Shown here piece by piece: positions 49,866 to 57,401 of a stretch of 64,000 bases of DNA. Source of the DNA: Siphonobacter sp048595215 (GTDB lineage Bacteria > Bacteroidota > Bacteroidia > Cytophagales > Spirosomataceae); contig NZ_JBMDWJ010000320.1 in assembly GCF_048595215.1 (NCBI RefSeq), positions 1 through 64,000 on the forward strand. Reading direction: 5' to 3'. The first letter of the stretch is position 1. The number at the start of each line of letters is the position of its first letter. The translations under genes and the position numbers were made by a program. The notes beneath the pieces were generated by a model, which saw only the letters and a program-made list of their open reading frames with translations, was not told the origin of the DNA and did not search any database.

Positions 49866-52800
49866 ATGTCAGACCAGTCATTAAAACGCGAACTAAACCT
49901 GCACGACCGCTCGGCTTCGGTTGATGGGCACTGGTTTACATCGCAACCCTATACTACCGATCTGATCGAGGCGATTCAGGACAAGGCCAAGGGTGATACG
50001 GAGAAAGATCCGACGTCCATTCCCAGTCCGTTTGCCCGCTTTGATCTGGTGAACTCTGCGTTCCGTAATCTGAGTTTACGCAGTGACCTGAAAGGATCGC
50101 TGAACGACGAACGGCTGGTTTCGGCCTGTTTCGACGTGGGTGAAATCTTCTTCAATTACGATAAATTCAAGTCGCCCCGTGGCCCGATCCGAATCATTAC
50201 CTGGGACCGGGAACAGGCTCTGCGTACGCTGCAAAACGGCTCGCGTAATCACCAGCGTCTGGGCAGTGCTCTGGATCTGTACCTTCGCGAAGACGCTTCC
50301 AGTTACAACTTCGGAGGCTTGCGTAAGCTCTTTATTCTGCATTACCAGAGCCGCGAAGGAACGGGTGTGATTGGTGGTACTTCGCCGGCTACGCTGTTTT
50401 TTACGGCTCCGAACGCTTTAGATTTCGTGGATATTCACTTCGGAAATCATCGCGTATTTGACCGCAACAATCCCGTACCTCTGCACGAACGCGACATTGA
50501 GTACCAGGTGTTCTGGCACGGATTGAAGCGTTTTATGCCGGGTTTCCGGGAAATGTATCCCGAAGTTTCCGAGTATCTCAGCCGCAGTCTGGAGCTGCTG
50601 CATACCCGGAATTACGACACCTGGCAGCGGATCGGAGCCAATGGCCAAAACCTGCGGGAGGAAGCCTGGAATGCCGATTTCCCGGAGCTGGAATTCGATA
50701 CGAACTACACCGTTGAGTTCGCTTCCACGGGACAGGGACCCGCCTTCAAAATGCGGAAAGCGGCGTCGGGACCGGAAGTCATTCAGGGCCTGAGTCATTT
50801 CCTGATTAGTCCGACTGAAGAGCTGGATGAGTACGGCGTCAAAAAACAACGCTACACGGGCAAACCGGCTCCCATGATTCTGTCCAGGGATTTCTTCGAA
50901 CCCATTCCGTACACGCGGATTCCCTGGCGGGATACGATTGACGTAAAGCATTTTGTGGCCGAAGACTGGCGTACCAACCAGCGGCAACTACCCGGTCAGG
51001 CGGATTTTTATCCCTACCTGACGACCAGCGATTTCCTGGAACCGCACCTGATTCGGCTGGTCTACCCCATTCATTCCCAGCGGTACTTTGACGGTGGTTT
51101 GCGGAATGTACAAAAGAGCTACCTGCTACCGCTGAAATCGGATTTCTTTGAATTTTTCTCCGCTCAGGATCTGATGCGGGGTGGGGAAGTCAACATTCAG
51201 ATGGAAGAACGGGCGGGTGGTTCGGTTCGCGTGACCTTACAGATTCCGCTGGGGAAATGGGACGTTGCCCAACAAAAAGTAGTACCCACGGGCCGGACCC
51301 TGAAACTCTCCCGGATGTACTACGATGATCCGACCAAATCACCCAACGAGGAGAAAAACGAAGGCGTCATTGCCGAGCACCAATTTGGCATGACGGTATT
51401 CCCCTTCGTCAAGATGAAACGTCCGCCACTGGCTAATTTTAAACCCATGTACCGGGTGCATCTGGTGGATCGGGATGTGTCGGCTCAGACGTTCAAGAAC
51501 GAATACAAGCTCAGTTTCTTCGATCAGAATAACCAGATCATTCCCGTACCCGATAACCGGGTTCGTCCGCGTAGTCAGAAGGACATTGGTACGGGTGCCA
51601 AATCAGAGGTTCACGTTGTAGAGTCTGATTTTGAGCGAATTACAGTTGAAGTGGCAGGCCATCGCGGCGTCATTTTACCGAAATTCGAAATACGCGAAAT
51701 GAAGGATACGGTCTTTACCTTCGCCGTCGATTTCGGTACTACGAATACGCACGTGGAGTTTACCACCTCCGACGATCGGCAACCGCGGCCCTTTACCATC
51801 GACGACGATGTACAGATTGCTACCCTGCATGACCCCACTTTCCCAGAGCGGGATGGGTCATTCAACGGTACGCGGGCCATACCCATTGCCGAACTGGTAC
51901 CGCAGGAAATGATGCCCGAACACCTGGGGGAAGCGTATCTCTGCAAGTTTCCACAACGGACGGCTCTGATCGAAAACCGACCTAATTTCTCGGGTGAAAA
52001 TCTGTTCGGCTTCGGGGACTTTAATATTGGATTCCTGTACGAAAAGCGGAATATTCCCAAGGATGACTATACCATTTCAACGAACCTGAAATGGTCCGAT
52101 TTCAGTAAAAACATCAAGGCTCAGAAGCGGATTGAAGGTTTTCTGCAATCGCTGTTGCTGTTGATCCGGAATAAAGTACTCATCAACGGCGGGAACTTGG
52201 CTCATACCGAATTACTCTGGTTTTACCCCTTGAGTATGGTTGAAAACCAGCGGAATTATTTCGAAGGACTCTGGAACAAGCTGTACGCCGAAACCATCAG
52301 TCGCGAGCGAATGCCCCGGAAAGTGCCCGAGAGTATTGCTCCTTTTTACTGGTATAGCCGGGGAGGTGGCAGCAGCCAACCGATTGATTCTAACATTTAC
52401 CCGACGGCACTGATTGATATTGGTGGAGGAACGTCCGACATCGTTATTTTTGAAGGAAACCAGCCGAATATGCTGACTTCCGTGCGTTTTGCTGGTAATG
52501 CCGTATTCGGCGACGGCTTTGCCCGGGATGGAGCCGCAGCTCGCAATGGCTTCGTCAAGAAATACGATCCGGAAGTAAGCTCGCACCTGTCGGCTAATTT
52601 CAGTAACCTGCACCGGGCTTACGAGTCGATTAAGGCGAATAACCGTTCGGAAGATATTGTAGCGTTCTATTTCTCGCTGAAAAACAACCTGGATTTACGG
52701 GAAAAAGCGGCCTACGATTTCAATGACCGGCTTGCCAATGACTCCGATCTCAAGATTGTTCCGCTGGTATTCTATACGGCTCAAATCTACCACTTGGCCC

Positions 52801-53429
52801 GTCTGATGAAGGCGAAAGACAAGAAGATGCCCCGGTATATTGCCTTTAGTGGAACGGGTTCTAAATTGCTCGACATTCTAACACCCCGAAATGTAGCTCT
52901 GGCCGATCTGGCCAAGCTGATTTTCGAAAAGGTATACGAGGCTCCCTACCACGCCGATGGGCTCGACATTGTACGTGAACGCAATTCGCCCAAGGAATCG
53001 ACTTGCAAGGGGGGCTTGAAAATGCCCGGCCTGAACTTCTCCCGTGAGGACGACGGTACGCTGGAAGCCCAGATGGACCGCATCAAAACCGTTCTGCTGG
53101 GTACGAAAGAAGATCGCATCGTGGTACGCGGCGATACGTATCAGCACATTGACGGGGAGGTACTACAGGGCGTAGCCGATGAAGTGAAAGCGTTTGTGGA
53201 TATGCTCTTTAGTCTGGAGATTTCGTTCAGTGGAAAGTTCGGTGTGAACGAGGGTCGACTGGATCAGTATAAGAACATTCTCCTGCGAAATCTGCTGCAA
53301 AATGTATACAGTGGCTGGGAAATGCGGCGGGAATCACTCGAAAACCTAAACAGTCCGGTTGAAGAAACGCTCTTTTTCTATCCTCTGCTGGGAGCTTTAA
53401 ATCAGTTAGCCTGGGAAGCGGCCAGTTAG
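49866..53429 (+). CDS. Large Hsp70/actin-fold ATPase
   Basis: The protein is 1187 residues. The first ~610 form an unrecognised soluble region. The actin/Hsp70 phosphate-1 loop follows at ~616-632 (TFAVDFGTTNTHVEFTTSDD), the phosphate-2 loop at ~846-860 (ALIDIGGGTSDIVIFEG) and an adenosine-type motif at ~995 (YIAFSGTGSKLLDIL). These three are in Hsp70 order. The size and the N-terminal extension recall SrfB-type proteins, but I cannot confirm that family. It has no substrate-binding domain of chaperone type. Direct copies of ttcattcattg (49792 and 49849) lie in the gap before it. It is the largest cytoplasmic component of the cassette. Confidence 0.75.
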   Translation: MSDQSLKRELNLHDRSASVDGHWFTSQPYTTDLIEAIQDKAKGDTEKDPTSIPSPFARFDLVNSAFRNLSLRSDLKGSLNDERLVSACFDVGEIFFNYDKFKSPRGPIRIITWDREQALRTLQNGSRNHQRLGSALDLYLREDASSYNFGGLRKLFILHYQSREGTGVIGGTSPATLFFTAPNALDFVDIHFGNHRVFDRNNPVPLHERDIEYQVFWHGLKRFMPGFREMYPEVSEYLSRSLELLHTRNYDTWQRIGANGQNLREEAWNADFPELEFDTNYTVEFASTGQGPAFKMRKAASGPEVIQGLSHFLISPTEELDEYGVKKQRYTGKPAPMILSRDFFEPIPYTRIPWRDTIDVKHFVAEDWRTNQRQLPGQADFYPYLTTSDFLEPHLIRLVYPIHSQRYFDGGLRNVQKSYLLPLKSDFFEFFSAQDLMRGGEVNIQMEERAGGSVRVTLQIPLGKWDVAQQKVVPTGRTLKLSRMYYDDPTKSPNEEKNEGVIAEHQFGMTVFPFVKMKRPPLANFKPMYRVHLVDRDVSAQTFKNEYKLSFFDQNNQIIPVPDNRVRPRSQKDIGTGAKSEVHVVESDFERITVEVAGHRGVILPKFEIREMKDTVFTFAVDFGTTNTHVEFTTSDDRQPRPFTIDDDVQIATLHDPTFPERDGSFNGTRAIPIAELVPQEMMPEHLGEAYLCKFPQRTALIENRPNFSGENLFGFGDFNIGFLYEKRNIPKDDYTISTNLKWSDFSKNIKAQKRIEGFLQSLLLLIRNKVLINGGNLAHTELLWFYPLSMVENQRNYFEGLWNKLYAETISRERMPRKVPESIAPFYWYSRGGGSSQPIDSNIYPTALIDIGGGTSDIVIFEGNQPNMLTSVRFAGNAVFGDGFARDGAAARNGFVKKYDPEVSSHLSANFSNLHRAYESIKANNRSEDIVAFYFSLKNNLDLREKAAYDFNDRLANDSDLKIVPLVFYTAQIYHLARLMKAKDKKMPRYIAFSGTGSKLLDILTPRNVALADLAKLIFEKVYEAPYHADGLDIVRERNSPKESTCKGGLKMPGLNFSREDDGTLEAQMDRIKTVLLGTKEDRIVVRGDTYQHIDGEVLQGVADEVKAFVDMLFSLEISFSGKFGVNEGRLDQYKNILLRNLLQNVYSGWEMRRESLENLNSPVEETLFFYPLLGALNQLAWEAAS

Positions 53430-53451
53430 AGCCGTTTGGAAATTTTTATCG

Positions 53452-53480
53452 ACGCGGGCCCATACCAGGGTCCGCGTTTT
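53452..53480 (+). terminator. Intercistronic hairpin after the Hsp70-like gene
   Basis: acgcgggccc (53452-53461) pairs with gggtccgcgt (53468-53477, one G-T) and is followed by T4. It is a weak terminator or attenuator inside the cassette, 23 bases after the stop. Confidence 0.55.
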
Positions 53481-53500
53481 AACCAACCTTGAATCTTCGT

Positions 53501-54793
53501 ATGCGTCGAGTCATCATTCTTGTTTTGTGCCTGTTCTGGACGGTTTCCGGATTTGCCCAAACGGCTTTGGCCCGTAAAGAGAGTACGTTTCAGGAAGCTG
53601 GTGGTGTGAATACCAAAGCTACCTACGCTGATTTCTTTAAAAAATTGATGGATTTTTTCCTGGACAACAAGGCTACGCCCAGTGTGGCGGTAGTGCTGCG
53701 TCAACTGGAACCGTACCTGAGCCGACCGTTGACCGACCAGGATAAGACGAAAGTCAATAAGATTCTTACGGAACTGGAGAACCTGAAAGAACCTGATCCG
53801 AAGACGGGTGAGAAGGTGTCGATCCTGAAAACCCGGGTAGCTCTGGGCAGTTTTGTAACGAATCTGCGGACCGAAATTATGGAATCCGAAATCATCGACA
53901 GCGGCGATACGACGGTAGCCGATGGGACAGAAGTGATGCCCGACACGGTAGCTCGGGAGGCTATGGATGGCGTTCCGGTTTTGCCGAGTAAATCAGGGGA
54001 TTCGCCCTGGATTTGGTGGATCATTTCGGGAGTGAGCATACTGGCTGCCGCCGGACTGGGGTATCTCTACCTGGACGAGAAAAAGAAACGGGAGCGAATC
54101 GATCGGCAAATGCTGAATACCTCAAGTCAGGCGAGCCAGAGTTACATTAAAATGCAGCAACTTGAAAAGCAGGTACCGCAGTTGATTGAGAAAATCAAAG
54201 AATACGAGAAAGCACTGAAAGAGTACGACAAAGCTCTAAAAGATGCTCAACAGAAGAACGAAAACGAACGCAACCGCTGGTTACAGGACATGCAGAGTTT
54301 GCAGGCGGCAGCGGCGAAGGAACCGGAACTGGTAAAAGAACCCGAACCCGTAGTAGTGCCTCCCCAGCCACCTCAACCACCCCTTGCTCCGGCTCCTGAA
54401 CCTGTAGAGCCTGAACCGATGCCAGAACCTGCTGCGATTCCAGCTCCGGTAACTATGGGCGGACTTGAGGTATTCTATCTGTCGACGCCCAACAAAGATG
54501 GCTCGTTCCGGGATATTCGGGGAGCACAGTTTGATCCTTCCCAGTCGCTATATCAGGTACGTCTGACGGGCCCGCTGGATGCGGAATTTGAATTCGTGGA
54601 CGATCCAGGTTTGGTCAGCGAAGCCCTGCGGTATCCGGAAACCTTCCTGGATCCGGTGTGTGATTACGGTGGAGGCATTGAGTACGGAGCCCGCCGGATT
54701 ATCACTGTCGCCAAAGGAAAACTAGCCAAAGCCAGTGTAGATTCGGATCGCTGGGAGTTGCAATACAAGGCAATCATTCGATTCGAAAATTAA
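53501..54793 (+). CDS. One-pass coiled-coil protein of the cassette
   Basis: The protein is 430 residues from the ATG at 53501 (MRRVIILVLCLFWTVSGFAQ, a signal peptide). The extracytoplasmic part spans ~21-165. One membrane span (SPWIWWIISGVSILAAAGLG, ~167-186) leads to a basic stop-transfer DEKKKRERID, a coiled coil (~190-255, QLEKQVPQLIEKIKEYEKAL), a Pro/Glu-rich linker (~265-310, PQPPQPPLAPAPEP) and a C-terminal globular domain of ~110 residues (GGLEVFYLSTPNKDGSF onward). No family is recognised. The topology suits a link between periplasm and cytoplasmic partners. Confidence 0.7.
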   Translation: MRRVIILVLCLFWTVSGFAQTALARKESTFQEAGGVNTKATYADFFKKLMDFFLDNKATPSVAVVLRQLEPYLSRPLTDQDKTKVNKILTELENLKEPDPKTGEKVSILKTRVALGSFVTNLRTEIMESEIIDSGDTTVADGTEVMPDTVAREAMDGVPVLPSKSGDSPWIWWIISGVSILAAAGLGYLYLDEKKKRERIDRQMLNTSSQASQSYIKMQQLEKQVPQLIEKIKEYEKALKEYDKALKDAQQKNENERNRWLQDMQSLQAAAAKEPELVKEPEPVVVPPQPPQPPLAPAPEPVEPEPMPEPAAIPAPVTMGGLEVFYLSTPNKDGSFRDIRGAQFDPSQSLYQVRLTGPLDAEFEFVDDPGLVSEALRYPETFLDPVCDYGGGIEYGARRIITVAKGKLAKASVDSDRWELQYKAIIRFEN

Positions 54794-54801
54794 AAGCGAT
54801 G

Positions 54802-54862
54802 AGGGTTTGGGGTAGTTAAGTGCAAGTACCTTCTGGTGCCTACACTTAACTACCCCAAAGCC
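54802..54862. other. Long perfect hairpin between cassette genes
   Basis: A 17-bp perfect inverted repeat (tttggggtagttaagtg at 54806-54822 with its complement at 54843-54859) has a 20-base loop and flanking agg/cct bases. No T tract follows. It may be a processing or stability site, or a protein-binding palindrome. Confidence 0.6.
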
Positions 54863-54885
54863 TAGGTATCAAACGAAAATCCCAC

Positions 54886-56481
54886 ATGACCCAACTAATA
54901 GAAATCGTCATTATCCTCGGAATTCTGGTAGCCCAGGGATGGGTATGGCTGGATACACGGGGTAGAATTAGTCGATTTCGCGAATTAATTCCTGAAGGCT
55001 CCGTCTTTAGCCTTCGGAGGTATCGGATACTGCGGCAGGATCTGGAACAGTTGTCCACCGCCGAAGTACTCAAACAGATTGAGAGTCTTTCGCAACGTAC
55101 GCACGTAAACGATCTGCAACTCGAAGAATTGACCCGTCGGGAAGATCAACTAGTCGTACTCCTTTCCAAAGATCTCCACGAGGTCATGCGGGCGGAAGCA
55201 GAGGCTGAATTACAACAAATCCGCCAGGACCTCTGGAATTTCAAAACCATGAATCCGGGTCGCGAAACGCTGGAGTTGCCCCTGATTGTCTCGACGGATA
55301 AAACCGAGGGCATTGGCAAAATTCTTGAAAGCATTAATACCTACCTGATCCGCAATCGTACCTCGTTGGCGGATTTTAATTTGTTACGCGACATTACCGA
55401 ACGGAATCTGGATGCGGAAGAAGAAGGCATTAATCTGACCATGCCCATTCCCCTGTACCTGGGTCTGATGGGTACCATGGCGGGTATTGTGATCGGTCTG
55501 TTTGCCATGCCAGCCGTAGGGTCAGCCAGCTTTTTACAGGGCGAAGGCGTTAATAACCTCATCGGTGGTGTGAAAATTGCCATGCTGGCGAGTTTAGCGG
55601 GTCTGCTGCTGACGGTACTTAATTCCTGGACGTTCCGCAATGCCAAAGCTACGCTGGAAAGCCGTAAACAGGTTTTTTTCTCTTTTCTCCAAACGGAATT
55701 GTTACCCATCCTTTCCGAAGGCGTGAACGCGGGCATCTTCGCAACGCTTAACCGCAGTATTCAGGACTTTAGTACCACCTTTCGGGATAATGTTCAGGAG
55801 CTAAGTGGCATGGTGGATAAAAACCACGCGTCGCTGATGGCCCAGCAAAAAGCTCTGGATACCCTGCAAAAAGTAGATTTGAATCGAGTCGCCAGCTTTA
55901 ATATTCAGGTGCTGAGTCAGTTGGATAGTAGTCTGGATTCGTTGGAGAAATTCGGGTACTACCTCAATCAACTGAATGGGCTGGTGGATAATACGCAGAA
56001 AATCGTCGAACGTACACAGAACGTCGAAGATATTTCCGTACAGATTTCCAAAAGCCTCCAGCAATCACAGGATCTGTATCTATACCTGACGAGCCATTTC
56101 AAACAACTCGATCAGCATGGCCAGGCTTTCAATAACAAAGTAGGGCAGTACGATGACTTGATCGATCAAAGTCTGCGGGCACTGGATCGTACTATCCACG
56201 ATCAGTTGAAGAGCATCGAAGACATCAAGATTCGGGAAATCAACGCAACGGATCAGTACTTCACCCAAAACCGTGATAAACTCAGCAAGCTCGATTACCT
56301 GGAACTGCTCGAACGCAATGCCGAGCTGTACCAGAAAGAAAACGCCCAGCGGCAGGAGCAGATTCGTCAGCAACTCGAAGCCTTAGGCCGTCAGCAGGGC
56401 CAGACCCTGCAACTCATCGAACGCATGGTAAAGCGGATGGAAAAAGGAGCCTGGAGCCGCATGTTCTCAACAAAGAGTTAA
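54886..56481 (+). CDS. MotA/TolQ/ExbB-like channel subunit with long coiled-coil tail (ZorA-like)
   Basis: The protein is 531 residues. One N-terminal span (IEIVIILGILVAQGWVW, 5-21) and a cytoplasmic helical region lead to two spans: PLYLGLMGTMAGIVIGLFAM (~189-208), with the GLxGTxxGI motif of TolQ/ExbB, and LIGGVKIAMLASLAGLLLTV (~225-244). Residues ~265-520 are a continuous Gln/Leu/Asp-rich coiled coil. Channel plus long intracellular tail is the layout of ZorA of Zorya defence systems and differs from MotA, TolQ and ExbB. With the next gene it should form a proton-driven stator. Confidence 0.78.
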   Translation: MTQLIEIVIILGILVAQGWVWLDTRGRISRFRELIPEGSVFSLRRYRILRQDLEQLSTAEVLKQIESLSQRTHVNDLQLEELTRREDQLVVLLSKDLHEVMRAEAEAELQQIRQDLWNFKTMNPGRETLELPLIVSTDKTEGIGKILESINTYLIRNRTSLADFNLLRDITERNLDAEEEGINLTMPIPLYLGLMGTMAGIVIGLFAMPAVGSASFLQGEGVNNLIGGVKIAMLASLAGLLLTVLNSWTFRNAKATLESRKQVFFSFLQTELLPILSEGVNAGIFATLNRSIQDFSTTFRDNVQELSGMVDKNHASLMAQQKALDTLQKVDLNRVASFNIQVLSQLDSSLDSLEKFGYYLNQLNGLVDNTQKIVERTQNVEDISVQISKSLQQSQDLYLYLTSHFKQLDQHGQAFNNKVGQYDDLIDQSLRALDRTIHDQLKSIEDIKIREINATDQYFTQNRDKLSKLDYLELLERNAELYQKENAQRQEQIRQQLEALGRQQGQTLQLIERMVKRMEKGAWSRMFSTKS

Positions 56482-56586
56482 GCTCGCTTACCCCGATTTA
56501 TAACTGTTACGGAATGATCGGGGCATTTTGGTCAAGCGTCTTAGACGCGAAACCAATCCACCCCGATTACAAATCGGGGCGAGCTT
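56482..56586. other. Alternative hairpins between the two stator genes
   Basis: gctcgcttaccccgattta (56482-56500) can pair with acaaatcggggcgagc (56569-56584). The same ccccgat (56491-56497) can pair locally with atcgggg (56517-56523), and ccccgatt-aca-aatcgggg (56561-56579) is itself a hairpin. gcgtc-tta-gacgc sits between them. The foldings exclude one another, so the region could switch. No T tract follows. Confidence 0.5.
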
Positions 56587-56612
56587 CTTAACGTTACTAG
56601 TCAAGCAAATCA

Positions 56613-57257
56613 TTGAAAACCAGACATACTGATTTTTTCTGGCCGAGTTATACCGATCTTATGACGAGTCTGTTCTTCGTCATGCTGGTGCTGTATGTAC
56701 TGACGGTCGCTATTCTAAAGTCAAAAGAGGAGGGGTATATCAACGATGCCCTGAAATACCAGAAAATTCAGACCATTGAGCGGGCTTTGCAGGAGCTGAA
56801 CGGAACCTATTTTCGCTACGATGAGAACAATAAGCGATTTCGATTGGGGGTGGACGTTAATTTCAAACCCAACCGGGCTGATATGAGCGAACTTGACGCC
56901 CGTACCCGCAATGGCTTGCTCGAAGCGGGCAAGGTACTGTTCCGGAAAATCAAGAACGTAGCCAAAGAAAACCCGGACGTCAGTTATATGGTTGTAGTTG
57001 AAGGTAATGCCCAGCGAGCAAATGACAACTGGCAGAGTAGTTTCGGGCGTCAGAATGGGTACGAACTCAGTTATCGCCGGGCCTTGGCTCTGGTGGATTT
57101 CTGGAAGCAGAACGGCATCAACTTCGATCAATTCAAGAATTGCGAAGTCCTGATTGTGGGCAGTGGCCATTTTGGGAAATCACGCGATCCCCGGAACGAA
57201 AACGCTAATCGCCGGTTTACCATACAGATCACTTCAAAAGTGGGTAAATCGCTATGA
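56613..57257 (+). CDS. MotB/OmpA-like stator subunit (ZorB-like)
   Basis: The protein is 214 residues. The start must be TTG at 56613, because the frame is closed 15 bases upstream and the next Met lies inside the membrane segment. FFWPSYTDLMTSLFFVMLVL (8-27) matches MotB YADFMTAMMAFF, with Asp15 at the proton-carrying position. After one span comes an OmpA-like peptidoglycan-binding domain (~75-210): VDVNFKPNRADMSE, LSYRRALALVDFWKQNGI and ENANRRFTIQI. The last matches the OmpA-family NRRVEI end. It would anchor the channel to the cell wall. The stop overlaps the next start. Confidence 0.82.
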   Translation: MKTRHTDFFWPSYTDLMTSLFFVMLVLYVLTVAILKSKEEGYINDALKYQKIQTIERALQELNGTYFRYDENNKRFRLGVDVNFKPNRADMSELDARTRNGLLEAGKVLFRKIKNVAKENPDVSYMVVVEGNAQRANDNWQSSFGRQNGYELSYRRALALVDFWKQNGINFDQFKNCEVLIVGSGHFGKSRDPRNENANRRFTIQITSKVGKSL

Positions 57258-57379
57258 AATTTTATTGTTTACTCCTATTACTTGGCCTGGGGCTGATGAG
57301 TTGTGCCGGTTGTTCCAAAAGTGGCAATCGTCGTCACGACCGCGATACGGTTCGGGTAGCCGAAGAACCGAAACCCTAG
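57254..57379 (+). CDS. 41-residue lipoprotein at the end of the cassette
   Basis: ATG at 57254 overlaps the stop of the MotB-like gene (ATGA), so the two are translationally coupled. The product has a lipoprotein signal (LLLLLGLGLMSC, Cys ~17) and then 24 polar residues with CSKSGNRRHDRDTVRVAEE. Its small size resembles entericidin-like or lysis-type lipoproteins only in outline; no family is recognised. The coupling suggests it belongs to the stator complex. ispE follows after 22 bases. Confidence 0.65.
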   Translation: MKFYCLLLLLGLGLMSCAGCSKSGNRRHDRDTVRVAEEPKP

Positions 57380-57401
57380 CCGGCTTCGTTTAAAAACTAG
57401 T

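Noticed and set aside
54886..57257. Calling the stator pair a Zorya type I or II system
   Set aside because: The two stator genes fit ZorA/ZorB by layout, but no ZorC, ZorD helicase/nuclease or ZorE HNH protein is present.
54886..57257. Flagellar MotAB or ExbBD/TolQR
   Set aside because: No flagellar, TonB or Tol-Pal genes are nearby. The tail is far longer than in TolQ/ExbB, and the partner has an OmpA domain, unlike ExbD/TolR.
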